Source: Astrocystis sublimbata (Eukaryota; Ascomycota; Sordariomycetes; Xylariales; Xylariaceae). Taken from it: 64,000 nt of DNA. Positions within the stretch are counted from its first letter, which is position 1; every line of letters begins with the position of its first letter. Where the stretch lies: NCBI GenBank assembly GCA_022453515.1, contig JAJNNY010000018.1:62001-126000 (forward strand), read 5' to 3'. A program made the position numbers and the translations under genes. Of the stretch, positions 1-12,786 are shown piece after piece. Below the pieces are notes generated by a model, which had not been told where the DNA came from, searched no databases, and saw nothing but the letters and a program-made list of their open reading frames with translations.

Positions 1-1538
1 GCCGCCCATCTGCAGGCACGCCAGACCAACTGCTCTGGCCAACCACAGTAAAGGAAGACTGAGATTGTGTACATATGTCCAGTCGGAGGGGAATTCGGGG
101 GAGGAAAATTCAATCGAAGCTCACCCATCCATCCACTTGTGCGCGCTTATGTACACTGGTGTGCCCTCTATGCAGTGTGACAGTGACACACGCAATTACT
201 CTACTGAGGTCTACTCTACCTATCTACCTAACTGTGATTACCGCCCCGGATGTAAAAGCTTTTCTTCTCCCACATCCTCCATACCACCAACCCACCAACC
301 TATCCTGCTTCCAGTGCGCATGATGCTAAGCGTCGCACCCAAACCGCCATCCATGATGCAGGAAGTCCTCAATAGACGTATGCATGTGTGCATGTGTCCC
401 TTTGGGGATGCTGCATGGAGCTGGGACCACTGATCTACCCATATGTATGTATGTGTAGGTACTAGCTGACTGACTGACCTGCGTCAAACGTCTTGAATTC
501 TCATTGGACGGGGGCAACCCTGACTGTTCTTGCGCAAAAAACAATTTGCCCCTAAGCTACTTACCTACATACCGAGACATATTTTACATGTAGGTACTAC
601 TGCGTCATCAAAGACGAGGCAGCAAAAAAAAGTCAATAGTTCTAAGGGCGTCGGCCGGTCTGGACTTACTTCCTTTTCTTGCGTGCCGTTCAGCCGCATC
701 GAAGTAGGTTTTAGTCACAGTGTCTTTGGTTTGTTTTTGTTTTCCTTTCGCGCAAAGAATACTCATTTTTTTATGCTTGACCGGTTTGGCTGTCTCTCAG
801 TGAGTCAATACCCACCAGTCTGGTCTGTATGTAAGTCAATCAGTTAGTCATACATATGCATCAGTCGGACTGCGGACATACTCTATATCCTTCAGGGCAT
901 TCATACTACGGCTACCTATCTCGAGTTTTGAAGTCTTCTGTGGTCAACTTAACTGTCGCCTGGCGAGATGATATTTGCTGGTTCGGTCCCTTCGTTGATG
1001 TGTCTTTCGGTTTGGATAAGTAAGTACTACTCCGATAGGTGTCCAGGGCGTTGTATAGATAATCACCTACGAGAGTGGGTTGCAGATTCAGATACATGTG
1101 TCAGCAGAACCAGCGCATCTTGTGCATTGCATGATTGTGGGTATCTATCTGTCTGTATGTCGCAGGGCTGCATGTTTCCCACAAGTATCTGCATCAGAAA
1201 TAGTACAAATTACAGGCCATTCCATTCATGTTGTCTATTCGAAGAGGGTATATATATTTATGTGTAATGAAGTCCACCGCCTGCAATGCTGATCAAGTGT
1301 CGGATGTAATTTTTGACCAGTATCCGAATGAATAGTCATGGTCCATCACCAAGGCTTTCTTCGTCGCCAGTTCGCTATAAAATCTGATGTAGATATATCT
1401 AGTTGTTCCCTCTGGAGGGCCATGTCTCGAAGGGTTATAAATCGAGAGCACTCGATGCAGTGTGTGTGCCGGTGTCTGTGTATTCTAGTTTGGCAACATC
1501 CGGGCCAAGGCATCGAAAGGCAAGTGAGTTACTCATCA
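1..1538. other. Left-edge intergenic DNA, no gene recognised
   Basis: Only short overlapping frames are open here and none gives a recognisable domain or a coherent splice pattern. The stretch includes TATGTATGTATG-like simple sequence near 440-455. It lies 3' of the GTPase gene and probably contains that gene's 3' UTR. Confidence 0.5.
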
Positions 1539-2677
1539 TCAAAGGATGACACATCTAGTTCGATGCGTTTCTCGTCGTCGCCTACGTTTCCTGTGGTGCG
1601 AGTACGGATCATACTCATCGTGCCGGTGGCCACTCGCATCCCCACCGGCATCTTCTTTTCGTAACATTTGACGACAAAGGTCAACGAAGACGGCTTCAAC
1701 ATTGGCTAAAATGATTGCATTAGTCCTGTGGCAACTAAGCTTGACACAACGAGTCGACTGTAAACATACTTTTATTCCGTGCACTCGTTTCATAGTATGG
1801 GACACCCCATCGCTGAGTCACCTCGAAGCCTCGGGCGCGGGGAATGGCCCTGTATTCTTCCAGATCCTCCTTATTGCCACATACAACTATGGGCACTTTC
1901 TCGTCATCCTTGATGCGGATTATTTCATCCCGTAGCCCGGCAACTTCATTCAGGGAGGCTGCTGACGTAATGCTGAAGACCAGGAGGAATCCCTGCCCCG
2001 TTTTCATGTATAGATCCCGCATGGCGACTATGCAGTGTCAAAAAGCTGTTAACAAGAGATTTACATGTTCGTAAGCTTACCAAATTGGTCAGTCCCAGCA
2101 GTGTCCAGACTAGCCTTGGTCAGCATATTGAGATAGCGAGGGAATTGACATCAGTCGTGACCGGCGATGACTTACATCTCTAAAACTACCTGGCGTTGCT
2201 GCAGGAGACTTGTAAGCTTGTCTGGAAGCCAATCGGATGAGATGGCGGGGGTGCTCACATCAACCGTCATTTGCGTCCGGTAAGAATCCTCGATGGTTGG
2301 ATCATAACTCTCGATCCATTCGTTATGGACGAATTGAGCTATCATAAACGACTTTTAGCTGATGAACTTTATTGTCTTTCAAGATCACGCGCCGAGGCCA
2401 CAAAAACAAAAATCGTGAGGTATACCTGTAAGACAACTCTTCCCAACGCCGCCTTGATGCCTCGTTAGTGACGGTCTCAGAACGGTAGAATCTGTGGTTC
2501 GAAGGGCTCACCTGCGCCCATTACCACCACATGATACTCGCGGCTGTTCGAAGAATATCAGAGTCAGATATGATATCCATAAAACGAGTGAAGCGACACC
2601 GAGGAAAAGTGGGAGCCGAAAAAACGATGCCGGGGGACTAACGCGGGTTGATGAGAGCGGTGATGCCTGGGCGGCAT
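1539..2677 (-). CDS. krev-1: Rap/Rsr1 (Krev-1)-like Ras-family small GTPase
   Basis: Predicted membrane-attached GTPase switch of the Rap/Rsr1/Krev branch, which in fungi acts in polarity and differentiation. Exons supported by splice sites and phase are 1539-1705, 1770-2027, 2081-2109, 2176-2198, 2259-2338, 2426-2452 and one ending at 2512. The protein shows the P-loop GAGGVGKSCL, switch I YDPTIEDSYR, switch II LDTAGTDQF (Gln-to-Asp context unlike the usual TEQF), the GNKED guanine-specificity motif and an ETSAR motif. It has an Arg-rich tail (KRRRRR) and ends in the CAAX box CVIL, which suggests geranylgeranylation. Coding frame is certain back to 2543, where an acceptor AG precedes CCGCGAG. 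An in-frame TGA lies just upstream, so the start codon must be in a separate exon. ATG at 2677 is a candidate, but its donor was not resolved. Family assignment is strong; the exact 5' end is not. Confidence 0.88.
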
Positions 2678-3762
2678 GATGACTTCGGAATGAGCTTGTT
2701 GCTCAGCACAAGAGCCTAGCTGGAGCTCAGAAAATTATCAGATGCTTGTGTGCCGCCGTAGAGACGGTCAGAGGTGGCTTGAGATTGGCAGTAGATAAGG
2801 AGCGAGGCGCCTGCGCCTGGCGTACGACTGCACGTGCAATTATCACCGACGTCACCGTCGCTTGTCTAAAGTGTTGTCTGTGGGCCCAAGAGGCAATGAA
2901 GATTGGATAGACGATGGACTGCGGTGATGGTTGGGCAAAATGCTCGCTCTGCTCGAGTAGATAGCAGTTTGATATGGGTATGGCGGTGGAGCTCCCAGGT
3001 AACTGGGAATCACCTAGACGCGATGGCGCACAGTGCAGTGCAGTATGCTTCGACGGGGGTGCCAACTAAGAAGAGCCGGTACACTCTGATATATTAGATT
3101 TTGCGCGAACTAGACAAGCTAGAAGCAGCGAAGAATGATTCGGCGGCTTCCCGGCTGGCCAGGGTGCCTCCGTAATTGGGATTGTTCACGTCAGAATTTG
3201 GGTAGGGGGAGTATGACGTCTGTGAGCCGCTAGACGCGGTGGGCGTTCCCTGTCAAATCTCAGAATAGATGAGGCCGTCTCATAGTCGCGGATTTCGGAT
3301 CCGTTAGCTCTGGGAGAATGACGTTGGGTCCGGGGAAAGATGGTTGGTGCAAGTCTCAAGATCAGCAGGAGAGCGACCCGGCGGATGGATATAATAGATA
3401 ATAGCACCAAGAGGTACTCGGACCCGTCAGGCAGGACCACTCGCCAGGTAATAAATATCAGGTACTCGTATATGGAAGGATAACAGGAGATGGGCGAGTG
3501 CGGCGAATCCGGCAAGACGGCAGAGCCCGCAGCCAGCCACTACAGCTGCTACTACTACCGAGTGCTTCTCCACAGCCAGTCGATACGATAGATGCGAATT
3601 CCAATTGGCAAGTTGAATAGACGGTAATAAAAAAAAAGTTGGGGGCAGATGAGAAGTGAGAGAAGCCAGGGTCTTGTCAGACAGACACACGGGTGGGTAC
3701 AAGGCAGGTTAAGGTTAGGTAGGGTGTTGGCAGATGGGTAAAGTAACTCAGGTAAGGAAGTA

Positions 3763-3802
3763 TTAGGTTAGGTTAGGTATGTATATGTATATGTATATGT
3801 GT
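3763..3802. repeat. TTAGGT and TATATG simple repeats
   Basis: Three units of TTAGGT pass directly into a TATATG/ATGTAT microsatellite. The first part resembles a variant telomere hexamer (TTAGGG in most ascomycetes) but is too short and divergent to call a telomere remnant. Confidence 0.7.
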
Positions 3803-3970
3803 AGTATGCAGGAAGGGCCGTGTCGCGAACGCGGCAAGCCTGGTTTCGCAAAGCTGGGGGCTGTTGGCTGTTGTCGTCGGTCTTCAAGCGCTGCAGGTGT
3901 TGCGCTGTTGTACGTGTGTAATCTGTCCGTGTGTACCCTGGCACCGGCACGGCCTGGTGTGTGTACTATG

Positions 3971-4008
3971 CTGATGCTGATGCCGATGCTGATACTGATA
4001 CTGATACC
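3971..4008. repeat. CTGATG/CTGATA hexanucleotide array
   Basis: About six imperfect hexamer units alternating CTGATG, CCGATG and CTGATA. Likely simple sequence without coding role. Confidence 0.7.
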
Positions 4009-4682
4009 TAGGTACTGTCCGATCCGATCGACGAGGCAGGTTCATGCAGGGCATGCAGTCATGACCAGTTGTGATCAGTCGAAAAAGAGAGAAGGGCAAA
4101 TTGTCGAGAGCTGAACGGACAAAGCTGCAGCATCACGGGGAGGACGTGTGCCAACTGCTCAGGTGGGAGAGTTGTTACCTACCTAGTAGTACCTCAGGTA
4201 ATTAATGTGATTAATGTAAATTATAGGTCTTAAAATTACCTAGCGTTGCGACTAACACACATGAAGCCGAGATATGTTGTCGGTCAGTGCTCCCCCCAAG
4301 TCTGCCCAAGTCCTGCCCAAGTTAGCCCGCAGTAGGGCCTAAAAGGCGGTATCTCCAGCGGTATACCCAGTTGGACGAGGACTTACACGTCCTAGCTCGA
4401 CTTACACGTACAGCATAGCAGCATAGCATACCTGGCGAGCCTAGGGGCCTAGGTACATGGTAGCATGTCTGCGACTTACTTATATTCCGAGAAACCAACC
4501 AAAACAAAAGGAACCAACCACCAGTCCGACGTGGCCTCGCTAATCCGAACTGCGTTTAGCCAGCTGCAGCCTCTGTGCTCGCCGGTACCTCCTGCGACAT
4601 GCCCGTCGTCGTCGTCGTCGCCAAGCCGCACAGAGCCGACCTGCGCAGAGAGTCCTGTGCAGCTTGCATAGGTCGAGGGGTG

Positions 4683-4710
4683 CATTGCAGAACATTGCAG
4701 AACATTGCAG
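4683..4710. repeat. Short tandem repeat AACATTGCAG
   Basis: A 10-bp unit (variants CATTGCAG / AACATTGCAG) is present about 2.8 times in direct tandem. No associated gene. Confidence 0.6.
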
Positions 4711-7668
4711 CGACTCTCTGCCAGTCGCATGCCACTATCTACGCAGTACGCGAGTCGCTAAGGTCAGGGTAGGCAACACAAGTGGTGCGCTGTTAGGTCC
4801 TTGCAGCAGCATCCGGTGCCTCAAGGAGACGTCTGACGAGGCAGGCATCGCGGTGGGTACACGTCGATTGATTGCACTACTACTGTACTGCATACCATAT
4901 CCGAAGGTAATAAAGAAATACAAGGAGGCAACTAACTAACTATCAAGGCTGCATGTGGACATTTGAATGCCATTGGAAACGAGCGTACGAACCATCTCCT
5001 GAGAATGTGCGCCCCCCCTAAGTGCCTTACGACCTCGCATATGTTCCGCATTCCTAACTAATGTAGGAGGATGTGGATTGGTAGGTGGTACCTGTCCGGA
5101 AACTACTTGAGTTGGAGCGCGGCAATGCTGCACATCGTGGGCTTGACGCTAATTTGCTGCCGCGCCAGATGGCCAGATGCTGTATGTATCGTGTGTCTCG
5201 TATCCAGTCCGCAGTCTTAGGACCGGGCTTGATTCGTGCTCGACGCAGTCCGTATTCTATTCTGACAACCAGATGGAATCGACTCCTCATGTTGCTGAAC
5301 CAGTTTGACAGGTCACCGCCCTTCGACTGTCGACCGGGGAAACGAGACCGAAGTCGTACGTTGGTTGATCAGATCTCCTTTCGACTGTCGAGTAGCAAGC
5401 AGCACGGGCATGTCATGCGCAACGTCTCTGATTGGCCCAGCGCCTTCATTGGCCCTCGCTCTGCTGGTCAAGCGTGTCAGAGGCTTGTTGCGCGAGTTGA
5501 GAAGAAGATCTAGGCATCCTGTACGACTATGAGTATGAGTAGTAGGTTGATGCGGTGCTTGACTTGGGCGCTTAGCAATTCCCCACTCAGTCCAGAATTC
5601 CAGTCCAGAATTTAGAAGTCCGACTGATTTATGTCCCGCACAGCAATATATATATATATCATAACTTCTCAACCGCACAGAGTTGTCGATGTCCTGGTGG
5701 GTTTCTGGATACTGCTCCAACTACCTACAACTGGCAGTGCCAGTCTTGCGAGTTCACTGAGCACAATCTACGAGACCTCGCGACAGAGCACCTGTTATCA
5801 AACAGCGGAGCTGAAGAGTCGCTCAATCCGAGGGAATGCTTGGCGACCCACATAGCGGCGATGCCTCCTTCGAGGGACCAGCGGTCGTACGGATACAGAT
5901 TCTTAGATTCGCACAACACCCAGGCACGCCAGGCTCTTCGACAGGAGTCCAGGACCCCCGGACACACGCCCGGGAGGCCGGGGACCATCTACCAGCTCGG
6001 AGATTTGTTCCCAGACGTATTCTTCGAGATCTGATCCGCCTCCACGCCTGAGTACGTACAGTAAGTGGTACGGAAGATTCATAGGTCGTGCAAGTCGTGC
6101 ACTCCTGTGCATATTATCCCTTTGCAACCAATAACGCAGGGCTCCTTGGTGACACGCGTGAACGGATCGATAGAGCACCCGCCGACTGACTCGTAAAGTC
6201 ACCTATCGTTCACTTTCACGTGCTCCGACTCGTAACCAGAACTGTTTTGAGACTTGGTGTTACTCGTACACATAGACTGAGAGAAGGACGGACGCTAGCA
6301 CATCAGACTTGACAAAGACTGACAGAGGAAACTGATTTGTATGAAGTCAAAATCAAAACCCCCCCAGTCAGGCACTCAGACCGTCAGGGTCCCAAGCGTC
6401 CAAGTCCCCTAATTAGGACTGTCAAGCACAGCCCCCAGTTTCGAAGGATGCAAATGACTGAACAGGTTTAATTTCAAAGAAAACGTGGGATGATGCCCGA
6501 GCTGCTAGGTTAGTGTGTTCCAGTCACACGGAACGCCCAAACGCCTGTGTCTAGCCTGCGAATCCCTACATTACATGCTTGTCTGCCGAGACCTACTACG
6601 AGTACACCCGGACGAGCCAGGCTGAAATATCTCGATGCTTCCTCGCGACTCGCATCATATAATCATATGGATGAATAACACTCCTGTCAGCCTAGCCTAG
6701 GCAGTTACGCTACTTCTGTTTCAACCCGACCGAACCTTTTGCCAAGCCATTGTTTGACATTCAGACGCTATCGTATTTACCTCAATTGCACTAGAACCAC
6801 TAGAAGGTCGCCATCACCTTCTAGCCTCCTACTTGATGCGGCGTCACTACTCGAATATCACCATGCTAGAAGTCATGAAAGACATGCCCCGATAGTCCGT
6901 ATCAAATGACACGACCGACAAGTTGTTAATTTGATCAAGCTAACACGTGTAGGGGAGATCTTACAATGTATGACAGGATCTACACCATCTCCTATCAATC
7001 GCGTTCCGTGCTCAGCATGACGTAGTGTGCGCAATTATTCATATTTTTCCCGGTGTGGGAAATAGCTTCACATAGCAAGTAGAGAGGGAAAATTCAAAGT
7101 GAAGCATAGGTATGGGAGTGCTACTGGAATGCGCCTGAGAGGCGATGTTTGTCGACCCAAACCGTATCTTGTTGAACAATCGGATCGACGTCACATAGAC
7201 GTCACTCTAATTGCCTACGCAGCACTGCCAATAAGCACGATTTCCATTTGTGTCCTCAATACTGAGCACAGACATGCTGTTCATTTCAAGAAGCCATGAC
7301 TCGAGTCCATGGGGCTGTTTCCATGGGAAAGCCCAACCTGAAGCGCCCCTGTCTGTCTCTGTGAGGCACAACACCACCCTTCATGCACCAACACTTCCCG
7401 CCTCTTGCTCATCGGAGAATAAAGCAATGATCTGGTCAATTATTTATTCGTTAATCACATTCCCACTCACACGGGCTACGCATCACATACATGCAAGTGC
7501 AACTAGCCGCAAATCTAGTCAGGGCGACTTGCTGCATCCAGACTAGCCTGGCCTTCGAGGTCTATTCTAGCAGGCTTCCAGAATCGATAGAAGCAAAGCT
7601 CCAGCGGCTAATGAGATTGGGAAACACCCCCCATCATCAAACCTGAATGACATGTAATGTGAGACCGC

Positions 7669-8180
7669 CTAATTGGGCCGGATGGAAGACTCCCGGATAA
7701 GCATGGAAGCCAACCCCTGGTCTTCCAACGGTGAGAAGGTCGAATTAGTTCGAGCGCCTGATGGCTTTGGGATCATGCGTGGCTCTATGGCTCCGGTGAT
7801 AATTGGGCCAACACCGCCCTGCGGTTTATGTGATATTTCCGTAAAAACATGAGACTTGGTGTTGTTTTTGGAAGGACAGTTGCCCTGTCTGTACACCGAG
7901 GCGCGGTTTCTTGGCTTGCTGTTCGATGTCGACGAGAACATCATGCATCAGTGCTCACTATCAAGTCACAAGTGAGTTCGGTCAGTTTAGCGCGAATGGA
8001 TGTGAGCTTTGGGGCAATACGATAGCTGTTTTCACGAGACTTCTTCTTCGTCTTTAAGCCGATGAATGTATCATCTGCAATGAAAGGGATCAAGAGCACG
8101 AGGAATGGATAAGAAAGCGACTCACAGGCTACCCGGACTACGTACGACAACCACATAGGACTTGTCAGCCGTGACATCAA
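7669..8180 (-). CDS. Possible small spliced gene of unknown function
   Basis: Four blocks join in one frame across GT-AG-like introns: up to 8126, 8074-7959, 7918-7856 and 7818-7669. The last block ends at TAG. The phases agree (1, 0, 0) and the first two donors, GTGAGT and GTGAGC, are good. The third donor (GTCTCA) is poor. The predicted product is about 120 residues, basic in the middle (GLKTKKKSREN), with no domain, signal peptide or membrane span I recognise. The true start is uncertain; an ATG pair lies near 8165-8180. It could be a small orphan gene, a relic, or a chance concatenation. Confidence is deliberately low. Confidence 0.28.
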
Positions 8181-11100
8181 TGCTTATTAGCAACAAGGGC
8201 CGTGATAAACAGTCTGCTATAAGCTAGACTGACAGGGCAATCTACATAAGCTATATCTGTTTATCCTTCATGTACACGAAATATATGATAAGGGTAAGCG
8301 TAATTCGATCAGTTTAGCATCTCGATTTCAAGAAGTATCGAACGGTGAGAGTGACGTTGAAAGCATTACAGAGCACATATGAAGCAGAGATATGTTGCAG
8401 CACTCTTGGCCCATGTTTACACATTGACAATAGAGAATACCTACGTATGAGATTATACATACGTGGAATAGGGTGGCGCTAAAAATCAATGCTTGTGTCT
8501 TTGTGGTGAGCTTGTGGCACACACACACACCGGCTCCAAAAACCCAAAGCTTACCGGTGTGCGGCTCCGGGGGGTCACGCGGCCGATTTTATGCGGGCTC
8601 GGGGTCTGTCGTTTGCCAATCCGAGCATGCTCCGGATTGTGGGCAGAGCACAGGCAACGGTAAATTGGTAACGGGCTAAGGCTGGGGCACAAGCTCGGTA
8701 TCCGATCAACTAAACAACGAAGAAATGTAATATCATTCGGCTCAAATACTTACCTTACCTGCTGGTACCGATACATACCAGTGGCATCTTAGAGCATAAG
8801 TCTTTAAACTTAAACTGGCAAATATTCCACCGGTTTATCCCCTCCCTAAAGTGATGGTCTGAGATCTGGACATAAATAAGCCTGAGCCTTCTTAACTCAC
8901 TCGAGCAATCATGCCGCATCCCTCGCGCGTCTGGAATTTCGCAGCAAGGATATGCACTCTCCTGAATCGTTGACGCTGTCGCTCCGGTGAAGTCCGCAAG
9001 GGAGCCGAGCCTGTAATTTACAAAGTATATGATAATAGGACCCGCTTCGCCTGGGGCTCGTATGGTAGGTAGGTTGTGCGGCAGATGGGCAGGCGATTAC
9101 GATCTGGAGTTCTTTTGTGTTTCACTGCAACATGACGGGGACAAAAACGATGAATAAATCCATGCCGAAGCCCATCGCGCCTGTTTCACTGAACTATTAC
9201 AAGCGGCCATGTTACAGACAGATATGGTATGGATGGCGAGATATATCGTCTAGACGTACCGGCTTTCCTCAATGACTCAAAAGCATCATGCCTGTAGCAT
9301 CCCATCATCGTCTGTGGGACATGCAGCGCGTTCGAAAATCTTCTTTATGGGCATAAATAAAAAAAATTCAAGAGATTTGGACCTTCCTTCAAGTCACACA
9401 ACAAGGTATACTCTGCACCTTCCACATCCAAACATTATTACTTCCTGTTCCCGTCGTGATCTCTTTCCACATGCTCAAAAGGCCGCATTTTAATACGAGA
9501 AGAGCATTGAGTCGCCAGACAACCCGATCTCGCCTCTCATAGCTGGAAGTAGACGTATACGTGTACACCCACGAACCCTCCAGGAGATAAGGATTCGATC
9601 AAAAGTTGATCTACGCCTGTTTAATCATCTCACTATCATCAAGGAAGCATCAGTATTAACACAACACCACAAGTGCATATGTCTCGCTGTGGCGAAGTCT
9701 GTTTCCACAGAGTTTTCTCGGTTACAAGATACTCAAACATGCGCATTGGAGTGCGTATAATCTGGTAACGGGTGCTGTTAGGTGGCCGTGAGGACGAGAT
9801 CTGGGTGTCTTGACTGAATGTTGATTTACGGGGGGAGGGGTTTATTACCAGTTAGGATGAACTTTACGAGGTCTACGTATTACAGGTATAACAACATGAG
9901 ACAATGTGAATGCTGTGAAGTAGACGCTACCCTGACATGATGAACCTCATCTATAATCAGACACCACATTCGAATGAACATATGCTCTTTCTTATAAACT
10001 AGGGATTATGTATAAATTAGGGAAGTTTCAAAAGTGAAATGGGGAAACAGAAGCCGAATATTCACGGAGAGGATCGTCCATACCAACAACTCTAGATGCG
10101 CCGCCCATGATATGTGTTCTAGTGACCCAATGTGGGAGAACGTAATTCAGGAAGTGGTGGAAGTAGTGGAAGTGGTGGAAATTGGGGAAATGAAGTATGC
10201 AAATAATTGAGGGAAGTGCTCCAATGTATGTTCGTATTTCCACGTAATTTTTTGTAGTGTCGATTTGTCGTTAAGTACTGTTCAGTCCTCCCCATACCAT
10301 GCTCTCGGCTATGAATTTCGAATCGACAATGGTTTGCCCTGAATATCCCGCACCGGGGACTCCTGAGCAGTATTCGCTGTTTGGGAACAATGAAGCTGGA
10401 AAAACTGGCCAACAACCCGAAATCACTGAGCCCATTCACCCGCTTTGCTCTATGTATGATGCAATAAGATGAAACCCTCACCCGCTGAATTCCAGCTGCC
10501 GATGAAGGCATATCCCTGGTATATAGCGCCCGTTGCAATAACATCCCAGCCCGACTCCTTTTCGCCGTGTATGAGAAACGCTCCAGAAGGTTCCATGCGG
10601 TTACGATTTTCCATTTTGTCATGAAGATGAACGATAAGCAGTTCTCAACGAGCACTTGCTCCATTGAGATTGCCGAAGCCGAATTCAAAGTTCACCCTAT
10701 TGCTTGGCTGCCACAAATAGGTACCAGTCGCTCGCCACATGATGCCCGTCGATCACCAGTGGCCGTACACAGGTTTACGCCCAACAACTCCGGTTTTGTG
10801 CGCGCGAGTAACAGAGAATAATCATTGCCCAGCCCGTGAGGTGCAAAACCAAGGAACCCCCGACGCTAATGCCTCTGAAAGAACACAAGGAAAACAAGAC
10901 ACAAAAAGAATAAAAGAAAAGCAATGCTGTCGACCTGAATCATCATCAAGAACCCGAGACTCCCGTCTGTTGCAATAACGCCGACATGACCCGGTGCAAC
11001 ACATGAATCCCGACACCGATGCCAAGAATGCACTGTTGGGATCGTCAAATTGAAAATGCCAAGATATGCAGCATGAGCCAATGGGCAATCAGCTCACACT

Positions 11101-11265
11101 GATGAGAACGATAAACGACTCTGGTCGCGGTCCCTGGCTGTTCCAGCCTCGTTGAGTACCCGAGAATTTAAGTACAACTCTTGCGTTCTCACACGTCCCT
11201 TGAACACTCATGTTCTTGACGACACAAATTTCCCAGTGTTGTACGATCTGGGGAACAGGTTTGTT
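8181..11265. other. Intergenic DNA downstream of the Scw1-like gene
   Basis: No recognisable gene. A 189-codon minus-strand frame at 10119-10688 is open but has no family resemblance and its end is simple repeat. The 3' UTR of the Scw1-like gene probably occupies part of 10.8-11.26 kb. Confidence 0.45.
10151..10181. repeat. GAAGTGGTG/GAAGTAGTG simple repeat
   Basis: Imperfect trinucleotide-based array built on GTGGAAGTG units. Confidence 0.65.
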
Positions 11266-12786
11266 TTATGCGCCATAATGGTGAGGTGGGTAGGCTGGAG
11301 TCGGACCATTTGGGGGAGATGCAGGATTGCCTGCTGCGTGATGGTTTTGATACTGCGGAACGCTCACATTCCATGCACGACCGTTGTTATTTGAATAGCC
11401 TGAAGATGTAGTTGCACCATTCGGAGGGCCTGTTGGGGCATTGCCATTGTACTCATGACGACTGAAGCCTGGTGGAGTGGTGAGACCGGGAGGTGGTCTA
11501 TTCGGGATGGGATAATTGTTGGGCGAAGGCGAGATCAAGCCGTTCATGTTGGACATGGAGCCATTTGGCGGGGCTAATGCGGGTTGGCCAGAGCGGACGC
11601 CCAAGGGGTTTTTTGAGAAACTAAGGCGAATGCCACCCTTGATGCTATTGTGCAGAAGTTTACCATAACACTCGTTAAGTGCTCGGGTTGCGCATGTGAT
11701 GTCTTCAAATTCTACAAAGCACATGGGGCCGTTCTGCTTGGTGCGGAGGCACAGGCGCTTGTAGCCACGTTGTTTCTGGAAGATGGCTTTGAGCTCTTCT
11801 TCTGAAGTATCCACCGGTAGATTCCCAACATAAAGCGTGTTGCAAGGCGGATTCTGGTCTGCAGGGTTCGAGGGGGGGATGTGTCGGGCACTATAACCGT
11901 TGCCGGCATAGGGCAATGAGTTGTTCATACTTGCACCGTTCACAAGAGTCGGTGACCTGCCATGTCCTTGAGCGGACACCGGGGTCATATTCGCATGCGG
12001 ATATGAGGCGATCGAGTTATGACCATTGGAGCTCGTGATAAGCGACAAGTTGGTCATGCGCCCGGTATGTAGCTGAGGCGCCGTGGCACGTCTGTGTTGC
12101 GTGGCACCGTTCTCGGCGTACCTGAGGGGATCATTTAGAAGCTCCCGGGTCTCCTCGTCTTCGGCGGTCTCGTGGATGAGATCCCTCCCCGAGCTGTTTG
12201 TTTGGTTGGCGAGTTGATTCGTGATGGGCGATTGTGGGGAGAAGATCTCATAGTAATCGTGGTCTCTATGATTGCTAAATCCATAAATGCTGTTTTCCAC
12301 ATGTCGAGGTGGCATGCGCGAGGGTCCGCCAGGTGAAGTGATAGTGGCGGATCCATTGGACGTGTTCATCAATGCCAATCCGTCCAGCTGAGACGCATGT
12401 GTCTGGGGCTGTATGATCTCCACGCTCAATTCCGCATCGTCTATGGACTTACCATGCAACATGTCTTTGGCATGCTGTGCGCCTGCGAGTGTACTAAATA
12501 TGAGAAGGGCCGAGGGACGTGCGTTATCTCGACCATTATGCGTGCCTTGATCATCTAGGATCTCGACATACTGGAGCTCCTCGGGCGGCGAAAAGAGTGT
12601 CAAGAGTCGCAACTGGGTCTCAGTGGTACCAGCAGGAAGGTGACGGATGATAACTTCGCACAAATCAGGGTCTGTGGCAGCGCCGAAGGGCTGCGAAGAG
12701 ACATAAAGAGGTAATGCCATGGTCGACATGGGCCCAGTGGTCATGCTGCTAACAGCAGTAGCAGAAGAGGAGAATGTACTAGACAA
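11266..12786 (-). CDS. scw1: Two-RRM RNA-binding protein, Scw1/Whi3-like
   Basis: Uninterrupted 506-residue frame. RRM1 lies at about residues 43-125, starting near [23 protein letters not shown]2 lies at about 315-392, with RNP2 LYVGNLPV and RNP1-like MCFVEFED. The two are separated by a long Asn/Ser/Thr-rich linker, and a Pro/Asn/Gly-rich tail ends in PPHHYGA. This order, with the conserved RRM2 at the C-terminal side, matches fungal cell-wall-integrity protein Scw1 and the yeast Whi3/Whi4 group. Those proteins bind mRNAs and influence cell size, wall and septation. Start chosen at the ATG at 12786, followed by a Ser/Thr-rich N-terminus; ATGs within the next 25 codons are possible alternatives. 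The upstream 0.8 kb is pyrimidine-rich on the coding strand and looks like a long 5' leader. Confidence 0.92.
   Translation of the reverse strand: MSSTFSSSATAVSSMTTGPMSTMALPLYVSSQPFGAATDPDLCEVIIRHLPAGTTETQLRLLTLFSPPEELQYVEILDDQGTHNGRDNARPSALLIFSTLAGAQHAKDMLHGKSIDDAELSVEIIQPQTHASQLDGLALMNTSNGSATITSPGGPSRMPPRHVENSIYGFSNHRDHDYYEIFSPQSPITNQLANQTNSSGRDLIHETAEDEETRELLNDPLRYAENGATQHRRATAPQLHTGRMTNLSLITSSNGHNSIASYPHANMTPVSAQGHGRSPTLVNGASMNNSLPYAGNGYSARHIPPSNPADQNPPCNTLYVGNLPVDTSEEELKAIFQKQRGYKRLCLRTKQNGPMCFVEFEDITCATRALNECYGKLLHNSIKGGIRLSFSKNPLGVRSGQPALAPPNGSMSNMNGLISPSPNNYPIPNRPPPGLTTPPGFSRHEYNGNAPTGPPNGATTSSGYSNNNGRAWNVSVPQYQNHHAAGNPASPPNGPTPAYPPHHYGA

Larger units (their letters stand above)
2700..7668. 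other. Gene-poor intergenic region
   Basis: No convincing coding signal. The region is dominated by fragments such as TTAGGTTAGGT (3763-3779), GTATAT repeats, CTGATG hexamer arrays and GGTACCTA-type palindromes. The first few hundred bases are presumably the promoter and 5' UTR of the leftward GTPase gene. Confidence 0.5.

Noticed and set aside
3763..3779. Possible interstitial telomere repeat
   Set aside because: Only three TTAGGT units, not the usual TTAGGG, merging into ordinary microsatellite.
10119..10688. 189-codon minus-strand open frame
   Set aside because: No recognisable domain, ends in repeat-derived PLPLLPPLPE sequence, and no splice partners found.
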